Assembly: GCF_048066115.1 (NCBI RefSeq)
Contig: NZ_JBLTYX010000017.1
Span: forward strand, 62,001-126,000
DNA length: 64,000 nt
From: Niveispirillum sp048066115
Lineage (GTDB): Bacteria > Pseudomonadota > Alphaproteobacteria > Azospirillales > Azospirillaceae
Direction of reading: 5' to 3'
Position numbers and translations under genes: made by a program. Below are positions 8,792 through 16,408 of the stretch, piece after piece. Positions within the stretch are counted from its first letter, which is position 1, and each line of letters starts with the position of its first letter. The notes beneath the pieces are model-generated. The model worked only from the letters and a program-made list of their open reading frames with translations. It made no database searches and had not been told where the DNA came from.

Positions 8792-9653
8792 TCAAGACAA
8801 CGGCGTTTACATTGGTAATTACTATATTCCATTTGACTTTTATAGTAGGATTTCCTCTCATTTGGTTAAAAGTTATGTAAATTTCTCCTTCGGCCAAGCA
8901 TTACTGTTGGGCATTCAAGGGCGCCCCGGTGATGGTAAGAGCTTCCAGTCTAAGTTAGTAGCGGAGAGCATGGGCTTTACCATTACTCACGTAGCTGCCT
9001 CACAGTTTAGTGGGAAACATGAGGGTGATGCACACACAAAGCTAGAAGAAATATACAAAGACCTCAGTGTAAAGCTTGCCATGGGTCAGAGATCTGTAAT
9101 AATAATTGATGATTTTGACTTAAGCATATCTGGTCTATCCAATGGCGTTGATGGAACAGTGAATTCACAGTTATTCTCAAATTACTTAATGCATATATGT
9201 GATTCTAGACCATCAAAGCACGGAAGAGTACCTATAATTGTTACTGGTAATGATTTTTCGCGTCTTTACGGGCCACTTACTCGAAATGGTCGCATGGAGA
9301 TGTTCGAGTGGGCTCCCACAAAGCAAGAAAAATTTGCGATCTGGGCCAACTCGATAAAGGGGTACAATATACCTATCGATGTAATTCGAGATATTATTGA
9401 AAAATACCATGAAAACCCGCTGTCATTTTTCTTTTCTATATCTTCCAAATATATAGATAAGATAATTGACGAGTATATACGTGATAGTATTAAAGAATAT
9501 GGAACAACATCTTTATTCTCAACCAGCAGTCAGAACGTGTCGGGCGTTATAGACGGGAAACTAAAGAGTGCACGCTCTGACATATTTTTAGTGTGTGCCG
9601 AAGAGGTTAATTCAGTAAAGATGAAATCTTATCTAGGAGATAAAAATGCTTAA
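8781..9653 (+). CDS. AAA+ ATPase resembling Rubisco activase
   Basis: 290 aa, taking the TTG at 8781 as start because AAAGGAG sits 7-8 bp upstream. Walker A is GRPGDGKSFQ (47-56), Walker B is VIIIDDFD (106-113), and the sensor-1 Asn is N157. The block from residue 150 (VPIIVTGNDFS, RLYGPLTRNGRME, FEWAPT) follows the order and wording of plant and cyanobacterial Rubisco activase (TGNDFSTLYAPLIRDGRMEKFYWAPT in pieces), including GKSFQ after Walker A and a probable Arg finger at R171. No Rubisco or CO2-fixation gene is in the window. It likely remodels a protein partner, perhaps the product of the next gene, which overlaps it by 8 bp. Confidence 0.85.
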   Translation: MNYNQDNGVYIGNYYIPFDFYSRISSHLVKSYVNFSFGQALLLGIQGRPGDGKSFQSKLVAESMGFTITHVAASQFSGKHEGDAHTKLEEIYKDLSVKLAMGQRSVIIIDDFDLSISGLSNGVDGTVNSQLFSNYLMHICDSRPSKHGRVPIIVTGNDFSRLYGPLTRNGRMEMFEWAPTKQEKFAIWANSIKGYNIPIDVIRDIIEKYHENPLSFFFSISSKYIDKIIDEYIRDSIKEYGTTSLFSTSSQNVSGVIDGKLKSARSDIFLVCAEEVNSVKMKSYLGDKNA

Positions 9654-10242
9654 AACATCTTTAGCCACAAAACTTCAAGTTATGCTCAGGACAAATGTTT
9701 TGTTTAAGTTCGTTGAGGACGTTACTAATAACTGTATTGAAGATAAATCACTAATACGTCACTCCATGGATACGCTTAATGAAATTATTAAAATTGGAGT
9801 TCTAGAGAATCCAATAATTTCAAATATATACATATATTACTCTGATAAATCTAATAAAATTATTGGAAAATTAGTAATAGAAATAGACTGGGAACGCCAC
9901 GAAATTCACTTATCATCAAATAAAAACATAGAAGTTGATTCAGATCTGAGCCCAGCAGGTCAAGTTTCGCAGATACTTAACAAAACACTGCAATACACAA
10001 GGGACGTAATGAAGAAATTAAATGTAACGCGAGTTGAATTTCAATATGGAATCGATGAAAAATTCAAAAGAAAAATGGAAAATGATGAAGATAGCAAAAA
10101 AATATACTCAAGCATGCCATTTGGTGAATCAAATGCCGACCTAAACAAACGCACCTCAGAGTATAATAGTACAGATTTTAAAATATCCATTCGACCAGAG
10201 AAAATGGATGAAGTAAAACTAACATTAACACACAATACATAG
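9646..10242 (+). CDS. Unknown protein, third gene of the AT-rich islet
   Basis: 198 aa, soluble, not recognised. The first half alternates helices (about 1-55) with beta-rich segments (IISNIYIYYSD, KLVIEIDWERHEIHLSS). Next comes a helix (about 105-130), then a charged region and a beta-like C-terminus (DFKISIRPEK, VKLTLTHN). The architecture is loosely like a HORMA-type client of an AAA+ remodeller, but I cannot show homology. The gene starts inside the end of the ATPase gene (8-bp overlap), which argues for a functional pair. Confidence 0.75.
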   Translation: MLKTSLATKLQVMLRTNVLFKFVEDVTNNCIEDKSLIRHSMDTLNEIIKIGVLENPIISNIYIYYSDKSNKIIGKLVIEIDWERHEIHLSSNKNIEVDSDLSPAGQVSQILNKTLQYTRDVMKKLNVTRVEFQYGIDEKFKRKMENDEDSKKIYSSMPFGESNADLNKRTSEYNSTDFKISIRPEKMDEVKLTLTHNT

Positions 10243-10393
10243 CATTATATCTAACTCACCAAAGAAAATTACAGCGACCAACATAACTGCCCTACCATCC
10301 GGCACCTGATTTGCAAGGAATTTCAGGCATAATTGTAACCTTTCCCCCAACCCATGCGAATATCCTTATGGCCCCACCACAAGGACCGCCCCC

Positions 10394-11110
10394 TTGCGCC
10401 TTCTCCTCACCCTCCTTGCCACCCTGGCCGCGCTCGCCCTCCCCGCCGCCGCGCAAACCACCGACCTCCGCTGCGGCCCGGACCTTTACCGTCCCGGCAT
10501 CATCCTGACCGCGTCCCCCGTCTGCGGCGGCGTCTACAGCCAGCACGTCCCCGGTCTCGGTCGCCTGCATCTGGGCGTCTTCCACTCGCTCGACCGGTCG
10601 AAACCGGACGAGGCCGCCGGCCGGGTCATCAACCTCACCGCCGGCACCTTCTACCGCCTCACCGACGACCTCGCCGGCTATACCGATTACGGCATGCGGA
10701 TCGAGGACGGGCATCCGGCCCTGGCGCTGTACCAGGACATCATCCATTACGCGTCCGACGATCTACGCTTCTTCGCGGGTTATGAGGGCGTGCGCTTCAT
10801 CAACCGGTTCAACCGCGCCTATGACAGTTTCCACATCGCGGCGGAGCGCAATATCCGCCTGGACCAGGGCCGCCTGATCATCGATCTCGTCGCCATGGCC
10901 TATTGGACCCGCAAAGGCGACGGTGCCGCCGCCGACAGTTTCACCGGATTGAACCCCTGGGTGGAGGCGACATACCAGCCCTGGGCCAGCACCGGCCCCC
11001 GCTGGCGCCGTGTGCTGCGCTTCTATGCCCAGCTCGCCGGCTTCACCGGACAGCCGGGGCGCCCCGGCCTGGCGCTCACCGGCTTTGCCGGCATCCGCAC
11101 CAGCTTTTGA
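10394..11110 (+). CDS. Exported protein of unknown function, possible outer-membrane protein
   Basis: 238 aa. I use the TTG at 10394, preceded by AAGGA at 8 bp, since no in-frame ATG precedes the signal peptide (MRLLLTLLATLAALALPAAAQ). The mature part has alternating aromatic and polar residues and ends in Phe, as outer-membrane beta-barrels often do, but no family is recognised. It contains a cysteine pair near residues 27 and 44. It marks the return to GC-rich DNA right after the islet. Confidence 0.7.
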   Translation: MRLLLTLLATLAALALPAAAQTTDLRCGPDLYRPGIILTASPVCGGVYSQHVPGLGRLHLGVFHSLDRSKPDEAAGRVINLTAGTFYRLTDDLAGYTDYGMRIEDGHPALALYQDIIHYASDDLRFFAGYEGVRFINRFNRAYDSFHIAAERNIRLDQGRLIIDLVAMAYWTRKGDGAAADSFTGLNPWVEATYQPWASTGPRWRRVLRFYAQLAGFTGQPGRPGLALTGFAGIRTSF

Positions 11111-11218
11111 GCATATGACTTCTAGGTAGGGACAGTCACCGTGCTGCATTTGCTAATGTAGGGCTTGGGCGCCGGCGCCGCCTTTGGCGGCTCCCCCTCA
11201 CGGCCACCGGGAAACACC

Positions 11219-11617
11219 ATGCAGAATATCGATATCGAGCGGGTTCAGCGCACCTTCGGCAAGGTTGCATTGCAAAAGGAGGCGGTGGCCGCCCAATTCT
11301 ACGACCGGCTGTTCGAACTGGACAGCAGCCTGCGCCCCCTGTTCAAGGCCGACATCCGCGCCCAGGGCGAAAAGCTGATGTCGACCCTGGCCGTGGCCGT
11401 ACGCAACCTGAAGACCCCCGACCTGATCCGCGACAGCATCGCGAAGATGGGACAGCGGCACCAGACCTATGGCGTGCGCGAGAAGGATTACGACACGGTC
11501 GCCGCCGCCCTGCTCTGGACGCTGGAGAAGAATCTGGGTCCGGACTTTACGCCGGAGGTCCGCAAATCCTGGACGGAGGTCTATCTGCTGGTGGCCGGGC
11601 TGATGAAGACGGCCTGA
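11219..11617 (+). CDS. Single-domain globin
   Basis: 132-aa bacterial globin, cytoplasmic haem protein binding O2 or NO, of the single-domain size seen in the Vgb/flavohaemoglobin lineage but with no reductase domain. The proximal histidine lies in MGQRHQTYGV (around residue 80), matching the family's conserved H..YGV pattern, and the N-terminal helix FYDRLFELDSSLRPLFK is typical. The ATG at 11219 is chosen as the start of the conserved region. A GC-rich leader with two short hairpins (about 11161-11205) precedes it. The YbjN gene follows 65 bp downstream. Confidence 0.88.
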   Translation: MQNIDIERVQRTFGKVALQKEAVAAQFYDRLFELDSSLRPLFKADIRAQGEKLMSTLAVAVRNLKTPDLIRDSIAKMGQRHQTYGVREKDYDTVAAALLWTLEKNLGPDFTPEVRKSWTEVYLLVAGLMKTA

Positions 11618-11682
11618 CCCTTGCCAGCGGGGGCGCCGTCGTTGCATGGTCCGGCCGGAACGATGCCCTGAAGGACCGAACG

Positions 11683-12120
11683 ATGCTGGACAATCTGCTG
11701 CGCGGTGTGACCGTCGCCGACCTGGAAGCGGCGATGGAGCGCCTGGGCCTGCCCGCCGAACAGGACCTGACCCCGTCCGGATCGCCCGTCCTGCGCTCGG
11801 CCATCGGCGGCCTGACCTTCAATATCCGCCCCGGCGCCCTGATCGACCAGGAGGCCGGGCGCTATGGCGATTATAATTTCAACCTGATGTTCCAGGTGCA
11901 GGAACGGTTCGACGCCTCCCTGCTGAACCAGTGGAACCGCCACAAGCGCTTCGCCCGCCTGTCCTTGCGCGACGATTTCCTGGTGCTGGAGATGGACTGC
12001 CTGTCCGTCGGCATCGCCGGCGACCAGATCCTGGCCAGCCTGGAACTCTGGGGCCGGCTGGTGGTGGAGGCGCTGAACTTCCTGCGCACCGCCCATGGCG
12101 GGGCGGCGGGGAATACGTAA
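11683..12120 (+). CDS. YbjN-domain protein
   Basis: 145 aa, with the fold of the YbjN family, which is related to type III secretion chaperones. The signature stretches are FNLMFQVQ, NRHKRFARLSLRDD and VLEMDCLSVGIAGDQI, followed by a C-terminal helix. It is probably cytoplasmic. The family has been linked to stress responses, but its biochemical role is not settled. The start at 11683 is the first ATG before the conserved helix. A copy of the structured repeat begins at the first base after the stop. Confidence 0.82.
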   Translation: MLDNLLRGVTVADLEAAMERLGLPAEQDLTPSGSPVLRSAIGGLTFNIRPGALIDQEAGRYGDYNFNLMFQVQERFDASLLNQWNRHKRFARLSLRDDFLVLEMDCLSVGIAGDQILASLELWGRLVVEALNFLRTAHGGAAGNT

Positions 12121-12226
12121 ACCAACGCTCATCATTCATGACCGTTGGTCGGCGGCGACCGCCGCCGCGCGGCTCATGCCGCGTGAGCCAAGCCACCGGA
12201 TGGTGGCGCCCGGCGCCTGAGGGAAC
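12121..12226 (+). repeat. Structured 3'-UTR repeat, copy B
   Basis: Starts immediately after the YbjN stop codon. The locus-specific stem is ACCAACG (12121-12127) with CGTTGGT (12143-12149). Hairpin I is GGCGGC-GACC-GCCGCC, hairpin II is GCGGC-TCAT-GCCGC and hairpin III is CCACC-GGAT-GGTGG. The copy ends CGCCTGAGGGAAC. Hairpin III differs from other copies on both arms, so pairing is kept. Confidence 0.85.
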
Positions 12227-12239
12227 ACGAAAAGACCAA

Positions 12240-13661
12240 TCAACTCACGCTATACGGCACCACGCGGCGCTCATGCGCATCCACGCGCAGGGCCTTGCCG
12301 ATGGGCGGGAAGGCCCGGTGCCGGCATTCCTCGCGGTCGCAGACCTTGCAGTTGGACCCGATCGGCACCGCCGCATCCACATCGCGCAGATCGAGGCCCG
12401 CCGAATAGACCACCTGGTCGGCATAGGCGATCTCGCACCCCAACCCCACCGCCGCCTCTCGCGGCCGCGACAGGTAGGAGTTGCCCTTGGCCACCACGGT
12501 GCGCGCGATGCACAGATATGTGGCGCCATCCGGCATCCGCGCCTGCTGCACCAATATCCGTCCCGGCTGGGCGAAGGCCTGGTGTACGTTCCACAGCGGA
12601 CAGGCCCCGCCGAACCGCGCGAACTGGAACCGCGTGGCGCTGGACCGTTTGGCGATGTTGCCGGCCATGTCGACCTTGACGAAATAGAAGGGCACCCCCG
12701 GCATGCCCGGCCGCTGCATGGTGGACAGCCGGTGGCACACCTGCTCGAAGCTGACATTGAAATGCGCCGACAGCCGGTCGATATCGTACCGCATTCGTTG
12801 CGCTTCCGTAAGGAAGCGGCGATAAGGCAGGATCAATGCGCCTGCGAAATAATTGGCCAGTCCCACCCGCAATATCGACCGCGCCTCGATCGATGACAGC
12901 CCGGCCTCGGCCACCAGCCGTTCCACCTCCACCCCGTAATCCAGCAGCGCGATCTGGTGGGCGGCGAAGAATGTCCGGCTCTCGCGCCGCGTGCCTTCCG
13001 ACACCAGCAATTCCTTGTCGTCCGGATCGTACCGCCACAGCACGTCGTGACGCGCCAGCATCGGCGACACCCGGATGGTCACCCCGTGCCGGTCGGCCAG
13101 ATGCTGGGCCAGATGCTCCAGCAGCCGGTCCTTGGAGAAATGCCCGCTCTCGAACAGGTCTTCAGCCGCATGGTCCAGCGTGGCGAAATGGTTGCGCTGC
13201 TGCTGCACGAAATCGCGCACCTCGTCATAGGGGAAGGCGGCCGGCCCGAGGGCGGTCTCGTCGCCCCCCATCTTGTCGACCAGCGCCTTGTATTCCTCGT
13301 CCAGCCCCTGGTACGCGCGGTACAGTTTCAGCAGCGATCCCATGATGGCGGGGGCGGCCCGCACCGCATCGCGGATGCCGGCGAACGTCACCGACGCATC
13401 CCCGAACAACGGATCGCCCAGCACCTCGCGCAGTTCGGACGCCAGCCGCGTGTCGCTGTCATCGGCGAAATGGCTGGGCTCGACCGAGAAATAGGTGGAC
13501 AGCCGGATCACGGCCGCGGCCGACAGCGGCCGCTGGTTATTCTCGATCTGGTTCAGATAGGAGGTTGAAAGCCCGACTTCCGTCGCCAACTGCGCCTGAC
13601 TGATCCCACGCGTCTCTCGAAGACGGCGGATGCGTTCGCCTGCGTAGATTTTCGCGGTCAT
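12240..13661 (-). CDS. pccR: Short-chain acyl-CoA regulator (ScfR: PccR/MccR type)
   Basis: 473 aa. It has an N-terminal XRE helix-turn-helix (about residues 9-63, with RGISQAQLATEVGLS), a central region resembling the ImmA/IrrE peptidase fold, and the C-terminal short-chain fatty-acid regulator domain with its cysteine cluster (NCKVCDREECRH). Family members such as Rhodobacter PccR sense acyl-CoAs and control propionyl-CoA carboxylase from TTTGCAAA-type sites. Such sites lie before pccB here (14709-14800). The ATG at 13661 starts the HTH domain directly. It is divergent from the pcc operon, with one secreted-protein gene between them. The symbol is given by analogy. Confidence 0.88.
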   Translation of the reverse strand: MTAKIYAGERIRRLRETRGISQAQLATEVGLSTSYLNQIENNQRPLSAAAVIRLSTYFSVEPSHFADDSDTRLASELREVLGDPLFGDASVTFAGIRDAVRAAPAIMGSLLKLYRAYQGLDEEYKALVDKMGGDETALGPAAFPYDEVRDFVQQQRNHFATLDHAAEDLFESGHFSKDRLLEHLAQHLADRHGVTIRVSPMLARHDVLWRYDPDDKELLVSEGTRRESRTFFAAHQIALLDYGVEVERLVAEAGLSSIEARSILRVGLANYFAGALILPYRRFLTEAQRMRYDIDRLSAHFNVSFEQVCHRLSTMQRPGMPGVPFYFVKVDMAGNIAKRSSATRFQFARFGGACPLWNVHQAFAQPGRILVQQARMPDGATYLCIARTVVAKGNSYLSRPREAAVGLGCEIAYADQVVYSAGLDLRDVDAAVPIGSNCKVCDREECRHRAFPPIGKALRVDAHERRVVPYSVS

Positions 13662-14086
13662 GCTTCGGCACTCTCCCCTTCGACGGACATGTGCCGTCGC
13701 CGGTATCAGCATACATCGCGCACCCATCTCCGTTCCATGCCCCGCATCGCGGCCCGGGGCGCGTGCCTGCCCTGTCCCCGCGCGGGCAAGGCAGCCGGAC
13801 CCGCCGTGAAACGCCAAAGACCGACATCAATATCCGGTTCGGTGCGGCCAGCAATATTTGCGGTGATCGCCGGTTATTCATGCACGCCGCCCGTCATCGG
13901 CCCTTTCAACACCGAACGGCGGGAAATTTCTTCGTCTGTTCCTCAACAATCGAACCAGTGGGTGCTATCTAATACACTATCACCCTTGGTTGAATATATC
14001 ATCGGTGGATTCTTTCCTGATGACATATGACTAATGCAGCGTTATACGACTCTCACTTCTAAACATTAACACGTGGAGATAATGAA
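13662..14086. other. Intergenic region without a recognisable gene
   Basis: About 425 bp between the PccR-like regulator and the gene at 14087. It becomes moderately AT-rich from 13840 to 14080 and must hold the divergent promoters. A single TTTGCGG-like half-site occurs near 13854. No frame shows a convincing protein. Confidence 0.6.
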
Positions 14087-14614
14087 ATGTCGCGCATCCT
14101 CACGGCTTGGTTATCTGCCGCCATCATTTTTGCCACCCCGGCAATGGTCCAGGCACAGACGAAGCCCCTCTCGCTGGCAGCACTGCCGGTGCAGGATTTC
14201 GCCTTCTGCCTGAATACCGACGCCGCCGTGATCCTTTCCGCCCAGGTCGCGACCGAGGTCGGGGTGGTGATCACCAATGTCGGCAACAGCCTGACCAACA
14301 CGTCGGGCACCATCGTGGTCGCCGCCAACAACTTCTATGGCAAGGGTGCGGGTTCCGAATGGAAGACGCAGATGGGGCAGTTCAACCTGCCCGGCGGCAA
14401 CTGCTACAATGTCTCCTCGATGAACAAGACCACGTCTCCCGGTCCGGCGACCTGGGTCTGCGCCGCGACCAGCGGGGCCGCGTCCGGCGCGGGCGCCACC
14501 CTGACCGGCATCATCTCCACCCAGACCCAGGTGACGCCGATCGCGTCCGGCTATGTGGTGGCGGGGGTCAGCGCCACCCTGAACAATGCACCCGTGGTGA
14601 ACTGCCCCTACTGA
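14087..14614 (+). CDS. Exported protein of unknown function
   Basis: 175 aa with a clear signal peptide (cleavage after MVQA near residue 22). The mature part is rich in Thr, Ser, Ala, Val and Asn, looks all-beta, and holds four cysteines (FCLNT, GNCYN, WVCAA and the terminal NCPY) that could form two disulfides in the periplasm or outside. No family is recognised. GGAGAT precedes the ATG, and a good terminator follows. Its location between PccR and pccB is not informative about function. Confidence 0.65.
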   Translation: MSRILTAWLSAAIIFATPAMVQAQTKPLSLAALPVQDFAFCLNTDAAVILSAQVATEVGVVITNVGNSLTNTSGTIVVAANNFYGKGAGSEWKTQMGQFNLPGGNCYNVSSMNKTTSPGPATWVCAATSGAASGAGATLTGIISTQTQVTPIASGYVVAGVSATLNNAPVVNCPY

Positions 14615-14654
14615 TCCGCCACTGGCGCGGAGACCGGGATGCATAGGGATGGGG

Positions 14655-14692
14655 GCCGCCCGTGGCGACACGGGCGGTCCTCACCGTTTTTG
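14655..14692 (+). terminator. Rho-independent terminator after 14087-14614
   Basis: A 10-bp GC stem (14655-14664 with 14669-14678) around GCGA is followed a few bases later by a run of five T. It separates the secreted-protein gene from the pcc operon promoter. Confidence 0.7.
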
Positions 14693-14708
14693 CCGGCCGA
14701 ATCGGTGA

Positions 14709-14800
14709 TTTGCGAATTCGCAAAATTTGCAAACCTTGCGCTATGCCTTCGCAATTCCACACCCATCCACGCCTTCCCCCGGTAAGGCATAATTTGCAAA
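14709..14800 (+). promoter_or_regulatory. Putative PccR operators upstream of pccB
   Basis: TTTGCGAATTCGCAAA, a 16-bp palindrome, lies at 14709-14724. TTTGCAAA follows at 14726-14733 and again at 14793-14800, with a partial TTCGCAA near 14749. Rhodobacter PccR is reported to bind paired TTTGCAAA motifs, and a PccR-like gene lies 1.2 kb away. The last site is 44 bp before the pccB start. Confidence 0.75.
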
Positions 14801-14843
14801 CTCCGCCCCAACCTACCGATAACCATCGACCGGGGCGGAACCC

Positions 14844-16376
14844 ATGCAGGACGTGCTGTTGAAGCTGGAAGAGATGCGGGCCGCTGCCCGGCAGGGCGGC
14901 GGGGAGAAGCGCATCGCCGGCCACCATGCCAAGGGCAAGCTGACGGCGCGCGAGCGCATCGAGATCCTGCTGGACGAGGGCTCGTTCGAGGAATGGGACA
15001 TGTTCGTCGAGCATCGCTGCGCCGATTTCGGCATGGCGGCGCAGAAGGTCCCCGGTGACGGCGTCGTCACCGGCCACGGCACCATCAATGGCCGCCTGGT
15101 CTTCGTCTTCTCCCAGGATTTCACCGTCTTCGGCGGTTCCCTGTCGGAGGCGCATGCCGAGAAGATCTGCAAGATCATGGATCAGGCGATGAAGGTGGGT
15201 GCCCCCGTCATCGGCCTGAATGACAGCGGCGGTGCCCGCATCCAGGAGGGCGTGGCGTCGCTCGGCGGCTATGCCGAAGTGTTCCAGCGCAACGTGCTGG
15301 CGTCGGGCGTCGTGCCGCAGATTTCCCTGATCATGGGCCCGTGCGCCGGCGGTGCGGTCTATTCCCCCGCCATGACCGACTTCATCTTCATGGTGAAGGA
15401 CAGCTCCTACATGTTCGTCACCGGCCCCGACGTGGTGAAGACCGTGACGCATGAGGTGGTGACGGCGGAGGAACTGGGCGGGGCCGTGACCCACACCGCC
15501 AAGTCCGGCGTGGCCGACCTGGCGTTCGAGAATGACGTCGTGGCCCTGCTGGAAACCCGCCGCCTTGTCGATTTCCTGCCGCTGTCCAACCGCGAAAAGC
15601 CGCCCTCGCGCCCCACGCCCGACATCGCCGACCGCCCGGAGATGAGCCTGGATACCCTGATCCCGGCCAATCCCAACAAGCCCTACGATATGAAGGAACT
15701 GATTCTGAAGATCGTGGATGAGGGCGATTTCTTCGAAATCCAGCCGGACTACGCGAAGAACATCATCACCGGCTTCGCCCGCATGCAGGGTTCTACCGTC
15801 GGCTTCGTCGCCAACCAGCCCATGGTGCTGGCCGGGTGCCTGGACATCGACAGCGCCATCAAGGCCGCGCGTTTCGTACGATTCTGCGACGCCTTCAACA
15901 TCCCCATCGTCACCCTGGTCGACGTCCCCGGCTTCCTGCCCGGCACGTCCCAGGAATATAATGGCATCATCAAGCATGGCGCCAAACTGCTGTTCGCCTA
16001 TGCCGAGGCCACCGTGCCCAAGGTCACCCTGATCACCCGCAAGGCCTATGGCGGCGCTTACGACGTGATGGCGTCCAAGCATCTGCGCGGCGACGTCAAC
16101 TATGCCTGGCCGACCGCCGAGATCGCGGTCATGGGGCCCAAGGGGGCGGTGGAGATCATCTTCCGCGCCGACATGGGCGACCCCGCCAAGATCGAGGCGC
16201 GGACCGAGGAATACCGCCAGAAATTCGCCAATCCCTTCGTGGCGGCGGGCCGTGGCTATATCGACGACGTGATCATGCCCCACAATACCCGCCGCCGCCT
16301 GTGCAAGGCGCTGTCGATGCTGAAGAACAAGCAGCTCCAGAACCCCTGGAAGAAGCACGATAATCTGCCGCTCTGA
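14844..16376 (+). CDS. pccB: Propionyl-CoA carboxylase, beta (carboxyltransferase) subunit
   Basis: 510-aa carboxyltransferase that moves CO2 from biotin to propionyl-CoA, giving methylmalonyl-CoA, in a complex with PccA. It has two crotonase-like halves. Signature segments include GLNDSGGARIQEG near residue 125, IMGPCAGGAVYSPA, and in the second half VDVPGFLPGTSQEYNGII and KAYGGAYDVM. The N-terminal biotin-domain-contacting helix KLEEMRAAARQGGG is present. The upstream TTTGCAAA sites suggest induction by propionyl-CoA through the PccR-like regulator. pccA follows 32 bp downstream. Confidence 0.95.
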   Translation: MQDVLLKLEEMRAAARQGGGEKRIAGHHAKGKLTARERIEILLDEGSFEEWDMFVEHRCADFGMAAQKVPGDGVVTGHGTINGRLVFVFSQDFTVFGGSLSEAHAEKICKIMDQAMKVGAPVIGLNDSGGARIQEGVASLGGYAEVFQRNVLASGVVPQISLIMGPCAGGAVYSPAMTDFIFMVKDSSYMFVTGPDVVKTVTHEVVTAEELGGAVTHTAKSGVADLAFENDVVALLETRRLVDFLPLSNREKPPSRPTPDIADRPEMSLDTLIPANPNKPYDMKELILKIVDEGDFFEIQPDYAKNIITGFARMQGSTVGFVANQPMVLAGCLDIDSAIKAARFVRFCDAFNIPIVTLVDVPGFLPGTSQEYNGIIKHGAKLLFAYAEATVPKVTLITRKAYGGAYDVMASKHLRGDVNYAWPTAEIAVMGPKGAVEIIFRADMGDPAKIEARTEEYRQKFANPFVAAGRGYIDDVIMPHNTRRRLCKALSMLKNKQLQNPWKKHDNLPL

Positions 16377-16408
16377 TCCGACGCGCCCGCACGAAGAGGC
16401 ACCGTAAA

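Larger units (their letters stand above)
8260..10310 (+). other. AT-rich acquired three-gene islet
   Basis: Base composition drops abruptly from GC-rich to strongly AT-rich near 8260 and returns near 10310. All three genes inside run on the + strand with overlapping ends, their own promoter and AT-ending codons. I found no integrase, transposase, tRNA or clear flanking direct repeats. The layout (membrane protein, AAA+ ATPase, unknown) resembles a compact defence or toxin-type cassette, but that is inference. Confidence 0.85.

Noticed and set aside
8781..9653. Calling the islet ATPase a true Rubisco activase
   Set aside because: No Rubisco or cbb genes are in the window, and the AT-rich three-gene setting points to a separate cassette.
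9646..10242. Calling the islet a type III CBASS system
   Set aside because: No cyclic-nucleotide synthase is present, the ATPase looks like Rubisco activase rather than TRIP13, and HORMA homology of the third protein cannot be shown by eye.
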